Positions 1 through 5,388 of a stretch of DNA of 8,808 nucleotides are shown piece by piece. The notes beneath the pieces were generated by a model, which searched no databases, was not told the origin of the DNA, and saw nothing but the letters and a program-made list of their open reading frames with translations. The position numbers and the translations under genes were made by a program. How positions within the stretch are numbered: position 1 is the stretch's first letter; every line of letters begins with the position of its first letter. This DNA comes from Deltaproteobacteria bacterium GWA2_55_10 (GTDB taxonomy: Bacteria > Desulfobacterota > GWC2-55-46), in NCBI GenBank assembly GCA_001797415.1, contig MGPL01000083.1, forward strand, positions 1-8,808, given 5' to 3'.

Positions 1-86
1 TAGCCATGGAAGAAGGCTTGAGGTTCGCCATCCGCGAGGGCGGCAGGACAGTGGGCGCGGGCGTTGTAACGAAGATAATAGAGTAA
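1..86 (+). CDS. tuf: Elongation factor Tu, C-terminal end (partial)
   Basis: Only the last 27 residues and the TAA stop are in the window; the reading frame begins at base 3. The peptide includes RFAIREGGRTVGAGVV and ends TKIIE, the near-invariant end of bacterial EF-Tu domain 3. EF-Tu is the cytoplasmic GTPase that carries aminoacyl-tRNA to the ribosomal A site. Its position 52 nt upstream of rpsJ is the str/S10 linkage seen in many bacteria, where fusA and tuf precede the S10 cluster. No convincing terminator separates it from rpsJ, so read-through transcription into the S10 genes is likely (inference). The upstream part, including the GTPase domain, lies outside the window. Identification is secure despite the short length because this end is so conserved. 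Confidence 0.95.
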   Translation, partial: AMEEGLRFAIREGGRTVGAGVVTKIIE

Positions 87-138
87 GCAGGACCGCCAAG
101 GCGGATTTCAAAGGGAATAAATAGCACGGAGTTTAAGG

Positions 139-450
139 GTGGATAACCAGAAAATAAGAATCAGGCTTAAGGCGTTCGATCACAGGCTTCTCGACAAGTC
201 CGTGAAGGAGATCGTTGATACCGCTCGCAGGACAGGCGCCAACATCAAGGGGCCGATACCGCTGCCGACCAGGATCAACAGGTTCACCGTTCTGCGCTCT
301 CCCCATGTCGACAAGAAGAGCCGCGAGCAGTTCGAGATAAGGACCCACAAGCGGCTTATGGACATTATGGAGCCGACGCAGACGACGGTCGATGCGCTCA
401 TGAAGCTTGACCTCCCGGCTGGCGTGGACGTGGAGATAAAGCTCGAGTAG
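139..450 (+). CDS. rpsJ: Small ribosomal subunit protein S10 (NusE)
   Basis: The product is 103 residues, the same length as E. coli S10. It begins MDNQKIRIRLKAFDHRLLDK and carries the family motifs GPIPLPTRI and RSPHVDKKSREQFEIRTHKR. S10 sits in the 30S head and, as NusE, also joins NusB in transcription antitermination complexes. The start is GTG at 139, supported by GGAG at 128-131 with a 7-nt spacer; no in-frame ATG gives the conserved N terminus. It is the first gene of the S10 operon and follows tuf by 52 nt. The 88-nt spacer before rplC is longer than usual for this cluster. Confidence 0.98.
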   Translation: MDNQKIRIRLKAFDHRLLDKSVKEIVDTARRTGANIKGPIPLPTRINRFTVLRSPHVDKKSREQFEIRTHKRLMDIMEPTQTTVDALMKLDLPAGVDVEIKLE

Positions 451-497
451 TACTCCTTCAAGGCCGCTGGCCTGTATTCAAACCTACTATAACGCGC

Positions 498-523
498 ACG
501 CACCCGGTTGGGGGCCTCTGCGT
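498..523 (+). other. Possible hairpin in the rpsJ-rplC spacer
   Basis: ACGCA at 498-502 can pair with TGCGT at 519-523. Inside it CCC (503-505) can pair with GGG (512-514), leaving a GGTTGG loop and a four-base bulge on the 3' side. The foot lies directly before the weak purine-rich GGGA (526-529) that would serve rplC. There is no U-tract after it, so it is not a Rho-independent terminator. A smaller 5-bp stem also lies at 461-473. This could be a structured spacer affecting rplC initiation, or chance in a GC-rich stretch. Confidence 0.3.
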
Positions 524-538
524 CAGGGATAACAAAAA

Positions 539-1168
539 ATGATCGAAGGTATAGTTGGAAAAAAGATCGGAATGACCCATGTCTACTCCGATGACGGCGC
601 AATGGTGCCTGTAACGGTCATCAAGACCGGCAACACCGTTGTCCAGAGAAAGACCGCTAAGATGGACGGCTATGACGCCGTTCAGGTCGGCTTCCTCGAG
701 AAGAAGGAACAAAGGGTGAACAAGCCCCTCCAGGGCCACTTCAAGAAGGCCGGCGCCGGTGCTTTTTACCACCTGGTCGAGATGAAGGGCACGGAGCTTG
801 ATGCTTACCAGCCTGGCGCGGTGATAAACGCTGCCGATGTATTCAAGGCAGGCGACTGGGTAGACGTATCGGGCAACTCCAAGGGTAAGGGCTTCATGGG
901 CTCCATGAGGAGGCACAACTTCAGGGGCGGTTCCGAGAGCCACGGCTCCATGCACAACAGGGCGCCCGGCTCCATCGGCTCCAGCTCAGACCCCTCAAGG
1001 GTCTTCAAGGGCATGAAGATGGCAGGCCACATGGGCGCCGCGAACGTCACCGTACAGAACCTGCAGATTGTCAGCGTAAAGGCCGAGGAGAACCTCCTTC
1101 TTGTCAAGGGAGCGGTCCCGGGCGCTGTCAATGCCGTGGTTGTTATAAAAAAGGCGCTTAAAAAGTAG
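539..1168 (+). CDS. rplC: Large ribosomal subunit protein L3
   Basis: The 209-residue product matches E. coli L3 in length. It starts MIEGIVGKKIGMTHVY, as bacterial L3 proteins do, then carries the characteristic central extension from about residue 115 to 165 (KGKGFMGSMRRHNFRGG, then HNRAPGSIG and RVFKGMKMAGHMG), which reaches toward the peptidyl-transferase centre. L3 binds 23S rRNA and is an early assembly protein. At the site where E. coli L3 has the PrmB-methylated glutamine (GSIGQ, Gln150), this protein has Ser148 (GSIGSSSDPS), so that modification cannot occur here. The ATG at 539 has only a weak GGGA at 526-529 before it. The gene is followed by a 91-nt AT-rich spacer with promoter-like signals. 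Confidence 0.98.
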   Translation: MIEGIVGKKIGMTHVYSDDGAMVPVTVIKTGNTVVQRKTAKMDGYDAVQVGFLEKKEQRVNKPLQGHFKKAGAGAFYHLVEMKGTELDAYQPGAVINAADVFKAGDWVDVSGNSKGKGFMGSMRRHNFRGGSESHGSMHNRAPGSIGSSSDPSRVFKGMKMAGHMGAANVTVQNLQIVSVKAEENLLLVKGAVPGAVNAVVVIKKALKK

Positions 1169-1194
1169 TTTTTTGGCCCTTTGCCTCTTTTTAT
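1145..1194 (+). other. AT-rich stem-loop at the end of rplC, terminator-like
   Basis: Bases 1145-1155 (ATAAAAAAGGC) can pair with 1183-1194 (GCCTCTTTTTAT) as 11 pairs with one bulged C. Within the loop AAAAA (1160-1164) can pair with TTTTT (1169-1173) around the rplC stop codon. The 3' arm ends in a T-rich run, as in a weak terminator or attenuator, but only three pairs are G-C. It lies just upstream of a promoter candidate, so partial termination followed by re-initiation is possible (inference). Confidence 0.25.
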
Positions 1195-1196
1195 GG

Positions 1197-1225
1197 TTGA
1201 GAAAAGCCTTTAGATTGTGTATATT
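1197..1225 (+). promoter_or_regulatory. Candidate sigma70-type promoter upstream of rplD
   Basis: TTGAGA at 1197-1202 (5 of 6 matches to TTGACA) and TATATT at 1220-1225 (5 of 6 matches to TATAAT) are separated by exactly 17 bases, inside the AT-rich rplC-rplD spacer. A transcript would start near 1231-1233 and give a leader of roughly 28 nt before the rplD ATG. It would let rplD and the genes after it be transcribed independently of tuf-rpsJ-rplC. This is sequence-only evidence; housekeeping promoters of the source organism are assumed to follow the common consensus. Confidence 0.5.
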
Positions 1226-1259
1226 TGTCGTTTAACCGAAATTTCAAGGGATTAGGATA

Positions 1260-1877
1260 ATGAACATAGAGGTTCTTGACAGAAACGGCTCAAAGGTATC
1301 TGAGATAGCCCTCAAGGACGAGATCTTCGGCGGGGAAGTCAAGGAGCACCTGTTCTATGAAGTGGTCAAGATGCAGCGCGCCAACAAAAGGGCCGGCACG
1401 GCTTCGACCAAGACCAAGGGTAACGTAAGCGGAGGCGGCATAAAGCCCTGGAAGCAGAAGGGCACCGGCAGGGCAAGGTCCGGTTCGACGAGGTCTCCCA
1501 TATGGAGGCACGGCGGCACGGTCTTCGGACCGCACCCCAGGGATTACTCATACAAGCTCCCTAAAAAGGTCATGAAGGACGCCCTGAGGAACGCGCTGGC
1601 CCTGAGGCTCCAGGAAGGCAAGCTCAAGGTCATCGATGCGATAGAGTTGAGCGAGCCCAGGACAAAGGCGGCCCTCGAGCTCCTCAAGAGGCACAACCTG
1701 GAGAACGCCTTGATAGTCATAGAAGGCGAGAACAGGAACCTCGAGCTTGCGGTCAGGAACCTGAAGGACTTCCAGGTCCAGAGGACAGGCGGCCTCAACG
1801 TGTACGACATACTCAACTATGAAAGCTTGGTCATGACCAGAAGCGCCCTGGAGAAAGTCGAGGCGATGGTACAATGA
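1260..1877 (+). CDS. rplD: Large ribosomal subunit protein L4
   Basis: The product is 205 residues, a little longer than E. coli L4 (201). It shows the long internal loop that lines the peptide exit tunnel, roughly residues 40-95, including GGGIKPWKQKGTGRARSGS and SPIWRHGGTVFGP, then a globular C-terminal part with NVYDILNYESLVMT. L4 binds 23S rRNA domain I; in E. coli it also represses its own operon through the S10 leader. No such leader is visible before rpsJ in this window. The ATG at 1260 has only a modest purine stretch (AGGAT at 1254-1258) before it. The stop overlaps the rplW start in ATGA, which suggests translational coupling. A promoter candidate lies in the spacer immediately upstream. 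Confidence 0.98.
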   Translation: MNIEVLDRNGSKVSEIALKDEIFGGEVKEHLFYEVVKMQRANKRAGTASTKTKGNVSGGGIKPWKQKGTGRARSGSTRSPIWRHGGTVFGPHPRDYSYKLPKKVMKDALRNALALRLQEGKLKVIDAIELSEPRTKAALELLKRHNLENALIVIEGENRNLELAVRNLKDFQVQRTGGLNVYDILNYESLVMTRSALEKVEAMVQ

Positions 1878-2161
1878 AAAACCACTATTCAGTTCTGAAA
1901 TCACCGGTCATCACCGAAAAGAGCACTGCCGCGACAGTCGAAGGCAAGGTGGTCTTCTGGGTTGACGTAGAAGCCACGAAAAAGGACATCAAGGACGCAG
2001 TCGAGAACATATTCAAGGTAAAGGTCCTTGACGTCAATACCCATCTCGTTCCCGGCAAAGTAAAGAGGATGGGCAAGTTCCAGGGGCAGAGGCCCACGAG
2101 GAAGAAGGCTTACTTGAAACTCCGCGAAGGCGATAAGATCGAGATCTTCGAGGGCGTGTAA
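1874..2161 (+). CDS. rplW: Large ribosomal subunit protein L23
   Basis: The 95-residue product is a typical L23. It begins with the family signature YSVLKSPVITEKST and has the basic, extended segment VPGKVKRMGKFQGQRPTRKK that inserts into rRNA, followed by KAYLKLREGDKIEIFEGV. L23 lies at the tunnel exit and is a docking point for trigger factor and signal recognition particle. Its ATG overlaps the rplD stop by four bases (ATGA), and a GAGG at 1860-1863 inside rplD can act as ribosome binding site. rplB follows after 26 nt. Confidence 0.97.
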   Translation: MKNHYSVLKSPVITEKSTAATVEGKVVFWVDVEATKKDIKDAVENIFKVKVLDVNTHLVPGKVKRMGKFQGQRPTRKKAYLKLREGDKIEIFEGV

Positions 2162-2187
2162 GATAAAATTCAGGGAAAGATAAGACG

Positions 2188-3006
2188 ATGCCAGTAAAAA
2201 AGTTTAACCCTACTTCGCCGGCCATTAGGAAAAAGACGACACTCGTTTTCGAGGTCGACAAGAAGAGGCCTGAAAAGGGCCTCACGGCCCCCATCAAGAA
2301 GACTGGCGGAAGGAACAACGCCGGAAGGGTCACCGTGCGCTGGATAGGCGGTGGCCACAAGAGGCTCCTTCGCGTGATCGACTTCAAGAGGGACAAGGTC
2401 AATATCCCCGCGAAGGTCGCTGCGATAGAGTACGACCCGAACAGGACCGCTAACATCGCGCTCCTCAATTATGTCGACGGCGAGAAGCGCTACATACTCG
2501 CGCCCCATTCTCTCAAGGTAGGCGATACCATAGTCGCCGGCCCAGAGGCTGACATAAAGCCGGGCAACGCGCTGCCGCTCCGTTCCATACCGGTCGGCAC
2601 CTTTGTCCACAACGTCGAGATGAGGAAGGGCAAGGGCGGCCAGCTCGTAAAGAGCGCCGGCGCATACGCCCAGCTCATGGCAAAAGAGGGAGACTATGCA
2701 ACAGTAAAGCTCCCGTCGAACGAAGTAAGGTACATCCTTCAGGACTGCTACGCAACCATCGGACAGGTCGGTAATCTCGACCACGAGAACGTGACAATAG
2801 GCAAGGCTGGCAGGTCGCGCTGGCTCGGCAAGAACCCCAAAGTAAGGGGCGTGGCCATGAACCCGGTCGACCATCCTCACGGCGGCGGCGAAGGCAAGAG
2901 CAAGGGCGGCAACCATCCGACCAACCCCTGGGGCGTACCCACTAAAGGGTACAAGACCAGAAGGCGCAAGGTCTCTGACAAGTATATAATTACCAGGAGG
3001 AAATAG
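2188..3006 (+). CDS. rplB: Large ribosomal subunit protein L2
   Basis: The product is 272 residues against 273 in E. coli. It carries the RNA-binding N-terminal OB-like domain (GRNNAGRVTVRWIGGGHKR) and the C-terminal SH3-like domain with the signature RGVAMNPVDHPHGGGEGK. The histidine that is functionally important in E. coli L2 (His229) falls at residue 229 here, in DHPHGGG. L2 is required for subunit association and stabilises the peptidyl-transferase region. The start at 2188 gives MPVKKFNPTSPAIRKKT, close to the family N terminus; the best purine run before it, AGGGA at 2172-2176, is rather distant. The final codons contain AGGAGG (2995-3000), the ribosome binding site for rpsS. Confidence 0.98.
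   Translation: MPVKKFNPTSPAIRKKTTLVFEVDKKRPEKGLTAPIKKTGGRNNAGRVTVRWIGGGHKRLLRVIDFKRDKVNIPAKVAAIEYDPNRTANIALLNYVDGEKRYILAPHSLKVGDTIVAGPEADIKPGNALPLRSIPVGTFVHNVEMRKGKGGQLVKSAGAYAQLMAKEGDYATVKLPSNEVRYILQDCYATIGQVGNLDHENVTIGKAGRSRWLGKNPKVRGVAMNPVDHPHGGGEGKSKGGNHPTNPWGVPTKGYKTRRRKVSDKYIITRRK
2995..3000 (+). promoter_or_regulatory. Ribosome binding site of rpsS inside rplB
   Basis: AGGAGG lies in the last codons of rplB, 8 bases before the GTG of rpsS. It fixes the rpsS start at the GTG and means that ribosomes finishing rplB pass over it, which favours coupling. Confidence 0.85.
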
Positions 3007-3008
3007 CG

Positions 3009-3296
3009 GTGCGTTCTTTAAAGAAGGGCCCGTTTGTAGACGAGCACCTCATGGACAAAGTTTCGGCTGCCACAGATACCAGGGCGAGGAAGGTAATAAA
3101 GACCTGGTCAAGGCGCTCGATGGTAATACCCGAGATGGTCGGCTTCACCATAGCCGTACATAACGGAAAGAAGTTCGTCCCTGTTTTCGTGACCGAGAAC
3201 ATGGTCGGCCACAAGCTCGGAGAGTTCTCTCCGACCCGCACCTTCCACGGCCACTCAGGCATAAAGAAGGCGAAGGTACCGGGCGCAAAGGGCTAA
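3009..3296 (+). CDS. rpsS: Small ribosomal subunit protein S19
   Basis: The 95-residue product is a normal S19. It starts MRSLKKGPFVDEHLMDKV and has the signatures IKTWSRRSMVIPEMVGFTIA and HKLGEFSPTRTFHGH. S19 sits in the 30S head, pairs with S13, and contacts the A-site side of the subunit interface. Relative to E. coli (MPRSLKKGPF) the N terminus is one residue shorter. The start codon is GTG at 3009, two bases after the rplB stop, with a full AGGAGG 8 bases upstream. The tail ends in a lysine/glycine-rich stretch usual for the family. A strong hairpin follows in the spacer before rplV. Confidence 0.98.
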   Translation: MRSLKKGPFVDEHLMDKVSAATDTRARKVIKTWSRRSMVIPEMVGFTIAVHNGKKFVPVFVTENMVGHKLGEFSPTRTFHGHSGIKKAKVPGAKG

Positions 3297-3301
3297 GAGG
3301 C

Positions 3302-3323
3302 CTGTCGGCCTGAAGGCTGACAG
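3302..3323 (+). other. Stable RNA hairpin between rpsS and rplV
   Basis: CTGTCGGCC (3302-3310) pairs with GGCTGACAG (3315-3323) along nine positions, one of them a G-U pair, closing a four-base TGAA loop. A second CAGGC just after it (3325-3329) could pair alternatively with GCCTG at 3300-3304, so two competing folds exist. No T-run follows, so it is not an intrinsic terminator. It sits just after the rpsS stop and ends about 38 nt before the rplV ATG. Confidence 0.55.
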
Positions 3324-3361
3324 ACAGGCGTAAGGAATTCGGACAAGGAGCCAGGAATCAA

Positions 3362-3694
3362 ATGGAAGCCAAGGCTGTATTAAGATATCTCAAGACCTCC
3401 CCCCAGAAGGCGCGTCTGGTCGTGGACCTCATAAGGGGCAAGAAGGTCGATGATGCGATAACGGCCCTCTCCTTCAGCGAAAAGGCTGTGAGCAGGGAGA
3501 TAGTAAAGCTCGTGAAGAGCGCGGCCGCCAACGCCGAGAACACCAAGAGCCTCGACGTTGACAGGCTCTACGTCAAGAAGGCGTTCGTGGACCACGGGCC
3601 CACCTTGAAGCGCACCCACTCCAAGGCAATGGGCAGGGGCGCCCTCATCAGGAGAAGGACGAGCCACGTAACCGTAGTGCTCGGTGAGGAATAA
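3362..3694 (+). CDS. rplV: Large ribosomal subunit protein L22
   Basis: The 110-residue product equals E. coli L22 in length. It shows AVLRYLKTSPQKARLVVDLI and RGKKVDDAITAL near the N terminus and a C-terminal beta hairpin, from about residue 80, ending RRRTSHVTVVLGEE. That hairpin lines the peptide exit tunnel beside L4 and is a known site of macrolide-resistance changes. The hairpin tip here reads KAMGRGALIRRRT, somewhat unlike the AKGRADRILKRT of E. coli. The ATG at 3362 is preceded by AGGA at 3353-3356 and AAGGAG at 3345-3350. The gene is flanked by unusually long spacers: 65 nt upstream with a hairpin and 140 nt downstream with a palindromic element. Confidence 0.97.
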   Translation: MEAKAVLRYLKTSPQKARLVVDLIRGKKVDDAITALSFSEKAVSREIVKLVKSAAANAENTKSLDVDRLYVKKAFVDHGPTLKRTHSKAMGRGALIRRRTSHVTVVLGEE

Positions 3695-3729
3695 AAGGCG
3701 CAGGCAGATTATTTAACGACTGAAATTAA

Positions 3730-3803
3730 GGCTGCTCAAAAAGCTCCATATGCAAGGCGACGAGCTTTGAGGACAACGCAGCAGTTGGACTTTATCAGCA
3801 GCC
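3730..3803 (+). repeat. 74-bp imperfect palindromic element (REP/MITE-like) between rplV and rpsC
   Basis: The ends are inverted: the left arm at 3730-3743 (GGCTGCTCAAAAAG) matches the reverse complement of the right arm at 3790-3803 (CTTTATCAGCAGCC) at 12 of 14 positions. Pairing continues inward, after one extra C, with TCCA at 3745-3748 against TGGA at 3785-3788, then TGC at 3751-3753 against GCA at 3780-3782. The centre is an unpaired stretch containing GAGCTTTGAGGACAA. The form recalls dispersed extragenic palindromes of deltaproteobacterial and similar genomes; that likeness is from memory and not checked. It carries no ORF. It would be transcribed as a long hairpin inside the operon. 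Only one copy is in the window, so its repeat status is an inference. Confidence 0.6.
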
Positions 3804-3822
3804 GGTAGAAGGCACTTAGAAC

Positions 3823-3828
3823 GGAGGT
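3823..3828 (+). promoter_or_regulatory. Ribosome binding site deciding the TTG start of rpsC
   Basis: GGAGGT is followed by a 6-base AT-only spacer and a TTG at 3835 set within a run of T. No in-frame ATG or GTG would preserve the conserved GQKVHPIGFRLG N terminus, so the TTG is taken as the start. Confidence 0.85.
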
Positions 3829-3834
3829 AATTTT

Positions 3835-4500
3835 TTGGGTCAGAAAGTTCATCCAATAGGATTCAGGCTCGGCATCTCCAAGGGTTGGAGCTCGAGGTGG
3901 TACAGCGAGAAGAACTACGCCGAATTCGTCCACGAGGATCTCAAGCTCAGGAAGTTCATAAAGAAGAAGCTCTTCCACGCAGGCATCTCCTCGATAGAGA
4001 TCGAGAGGACCGCGAACCGCGTGAAGGTCATCATAAGGACTGCGAGGCCCGGCATAGTAATCGGCAAGCGCGGCGCTGAAATAGACGTTTTGAAAAAGCA
4101 GCTCGCCAAGCTCACCGGCAGGGAAGTCGACCTCGAGATAGTGGAAGTGAGAAAGCCCGACACCGACGCCCAGCTCGTGGCCGAGAACATCGCGCTGCAG
4201 CTCGAAAGAAGGGTCTCGTTCAGAAGGGCAATGAAGAAGTCCGTAACCTCGTCGCTCAGAATGGGCGCCAAGGGAATAAAGATAATGTGCGCCGGAAGGC
4301 TCGGCGGCGCCGAAATCGCCAGGACAGAGTGGTACAGGGAGGGCAGGGTTCCTCTCCATACGCTCAGGGCCGACATAGACTACGGCCAGGCTGAGGCGCT
4401 CACCACGTACGGCATCATAGGCGTAAAGGTGCTCGTATACAAGGGCGACGTTCCGGTACAGAGGGCGGCTGACGACAGCGCCGCAGCCAATAAGGGGTAG
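3835..4500 (+). CDS. rpsC: Small ribosomal subunit protein S3
   Basis: The product is 221 residues (E. coli 233, with a longer tail there). It begins MGQKVHPIGFRLGISKGWSS, followed by a KH domain with the GxxG motif GKRG at residues 77-80, and the C-terminal domain with LERRVSFRRAMKKS. The arginine/lysine cluster at residues 130-135 corresponds to the residues at the mRNA entry site that support ribosomal helicase activity in E. coli (Arg131, Arg132, Lys135). The start is TTG with GGAGGT six bases upstream. Codon use is notable: by hand count about 15 of 21 arginines are AGG, and isoleucine uses ATA 11 times, ATC 8 and ATT none. The 140-nt upstream spacer holds a palindromic element. Confidence 0.98.
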   Translation: MGQKVHPIGFRLGISKGWSSRWYSEKNYAEFVHEDLKLRKFIKKKLFHAGISSIEIERTANRVKVIIRTARPGIVIGKRGAEIDVLKKQLAKLTGREVDLEIVEVRKPDTDAQLVAENIALQLERRVSFRRAMKKSVTSSLRMGAKGIKIMCAGRLGGAEIARTEWYREGRVPLHTLRADIDYGQAEALTTYGIIGVKVLVYKGDVPVQRAADDSAAANKG

Positions 4501-4508
4501 TTTCAGCC

Positions 4509-4922
4509 ATGTTGATGCCAAAAAAGGTAAAATTCAGGAAGCAGCAGAGGGGCAAGAGGAGGGGGCTGGCCGCAAGAGGCGCGGATCTTTCCTTCGGCAA
4601 CTACGGGCTGCAGTCCCAGGAATGCGGCTGGCTTTCGACCCGCGAGATCGAGGCCGCCAGGATAGCCATGACCCGCTTCATCAAGCGTGGCGGCAAGATA
4701 TGGATAAGGGTGTTCCCCGATAAGCCCGTGACCAAGAAACCTGCCGAGACCAGGATGGGTAGCGGAAAGGGCGCTCCGGAAGACTGGGTATGCGTAATCA
4801 AGCCGGGCCGCGTGCTCTATGAGATGGAGGGCGTGACCGAGGCGATCGCTAGGGAGGCCTTCAGGCTCGCGTCCCACAAGATCTCGCTTTCGACCAAGTT
4901 TATCAAAAGGGAAGAGATATGA
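4509..4922 (+). CDS. rplP: Large ribosomal subunit protein L16
   Basis: The 137-residue product matches the family. It starts MLMPKKVKFRKQQRGKRRG, parallel to the MLQPKRTKFRK of E. coli, so the first ATG at 4509 is preferred over the in-frame ATG at 4515. It contains RVFPDKPVTKKPAETRMGSG; the arginine hydroxylated in E. coli (Arg81) is present as Arg82. L16 helps position tRNA at the A and P sites near the peptidyl-transferase centre and is a late assembly protein. The gene follows rpsC by 8 nt. Its stop overlaps the rpmC start in ATGA. Confidence 0.98.
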   Translation: MLMPKKVKFRKQQRGKRRGLAARGADLSFGNYGLQSQECGWLSTREIEAARIAMTRFIKRGGKIWIRVFPDKPVTKKPAETRMGSGKGAPEDWVCVIKPGRVLYEMEGVTEAIAREAFRLASHKISLSTKFIKREEI

Positions 4923-5116
4923 AACCGTCTGAAGTAAGGGATTTGACGCTGGACGACGCGAGGGCAAAGGAGGCCGAGCTCTCAAAGGAGCTCTTCAGCC
5001 TGCGCATGCGCCACGCCACAAACCAGCTCGAGAACCCGGTGAAGCTCCGTTTGCTTCGCAGGGACATAGCCAGGGTTAAGACCATAGTGGCTCAGAAGGA
5101 GAGGGGGAAGAAATAG
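4919..5116 (+). CDS. rpmC: Large ribosomal subunit protein L29
   Basis: The 65-residue product is a typical L29. It starts MKPSEVRDLTLDDARAKEAE, and has the second-helix signature RMRHATNQLENPVKLRLLRR, followed by DIARVKTIVAQKE and a lysine-rich end. The protein is a two-helix antiparallel hairpin near the tunnel exit beside L23. Its ATG overlaps the rplP stop (ATGA), with AAGGGA at 4907-4912 inside rplP six bases upstream serving as ribosome binding site. rpsQ follows after two bases, continuing the common rplP-rpmC-rpsQ trio. Confidence 0.96.
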   Translation: MKPSEVRDLTLDDARAKEAELSKELFSLRMRHATNQLENPVKLRLLRRDIARVKTIVAQKERGKK

Positions 5117-5118
5117 CA

Positions 5119-5388
5119 ATGGCATCGGAAGCAAAGACTCCTCGTAAAAAGACCCTCGTCGGGAACGTGCTCACCAGCGGCAAGATGGACAAGACCGTGG
5201 TGGTCTCGATAGAGAGGCTCGCGAAGCACCCCTTCTACGGCAAGTACGTCAAGAGGCGCGTGAAGTACAAGGCCCACGACGAGACCAACCAGTGCGGCGC
5301 AGGCGACAAGGTCGTCATAGTCGAGAGCAAGCCCTTGAGCAAGTCCAAGCGGTGGCGCGTTAAAGAAATTCTGGAGAAGGCAAAATGA
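5119..5388 (+). CDS. rpsQ: Small ribosomal subunit protein S17
   Basis: The 89-residue product is an OB-fold S17 a few residues longer than that of E. coli (84), because of a lysine-rich N-terminal lead MASEAKTPRKKTLVG. Family motifs include KMDKTVVVSIERLAKHPFYG and KRRVKYKAHDE, then GAGDKVVIVESKPLSKSKRW. S17 is a primary binder of the 5' domain of 16S rRNA. The start is ATG, one of only two ATG starts among the small-subunit genes here. It lies two bases after rpmC, whose purine-rich end supplies the binding site. Its stop overlaps the rplN start in ATGA. Confidence 0.97.
   Translation: MASEAKTPRKKTLVGNVLTSGKMDKTVVVSIERLAKHPFYGKYVKRRVKYKAHDETNQCGAGDKVVIVESKPLSKSKRWRVKEILEKAK

Noticed and set aside
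93..104. CCGCC-AA-GGCGG inverted repeat between tuf and rpsJ as a terminator
   Set aside because: Only four pairs can form around a four-base loop, and no T-run follows.
488..493. TATAAC as a -10 box in the rpsJ-rplC spacer
   Set aside because: No acceptable -35 element occurs 16-18 bases upstream.
2170..2916. Minus-strand ORF of 248 codons opposite rplB
   Set aside because: Shadow of rplB; no recognisable domain and no binding site of its own.
3767..3796. TTGAGG plus TTTATC inside the palindromic element as an outward promoter
   Set aside because: The -10 match is poor and the spacing is 18; it does not stand out from background.
3736..4521. Long minus-strand ORF of 261 codons opposite rpsC and the palindromic element
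   Set aside because: It is fully antisense to a conserved gene, has no family motifs, and arises because GC-rich, AGG/GGC-biased codons rarely give stops on the other strand.
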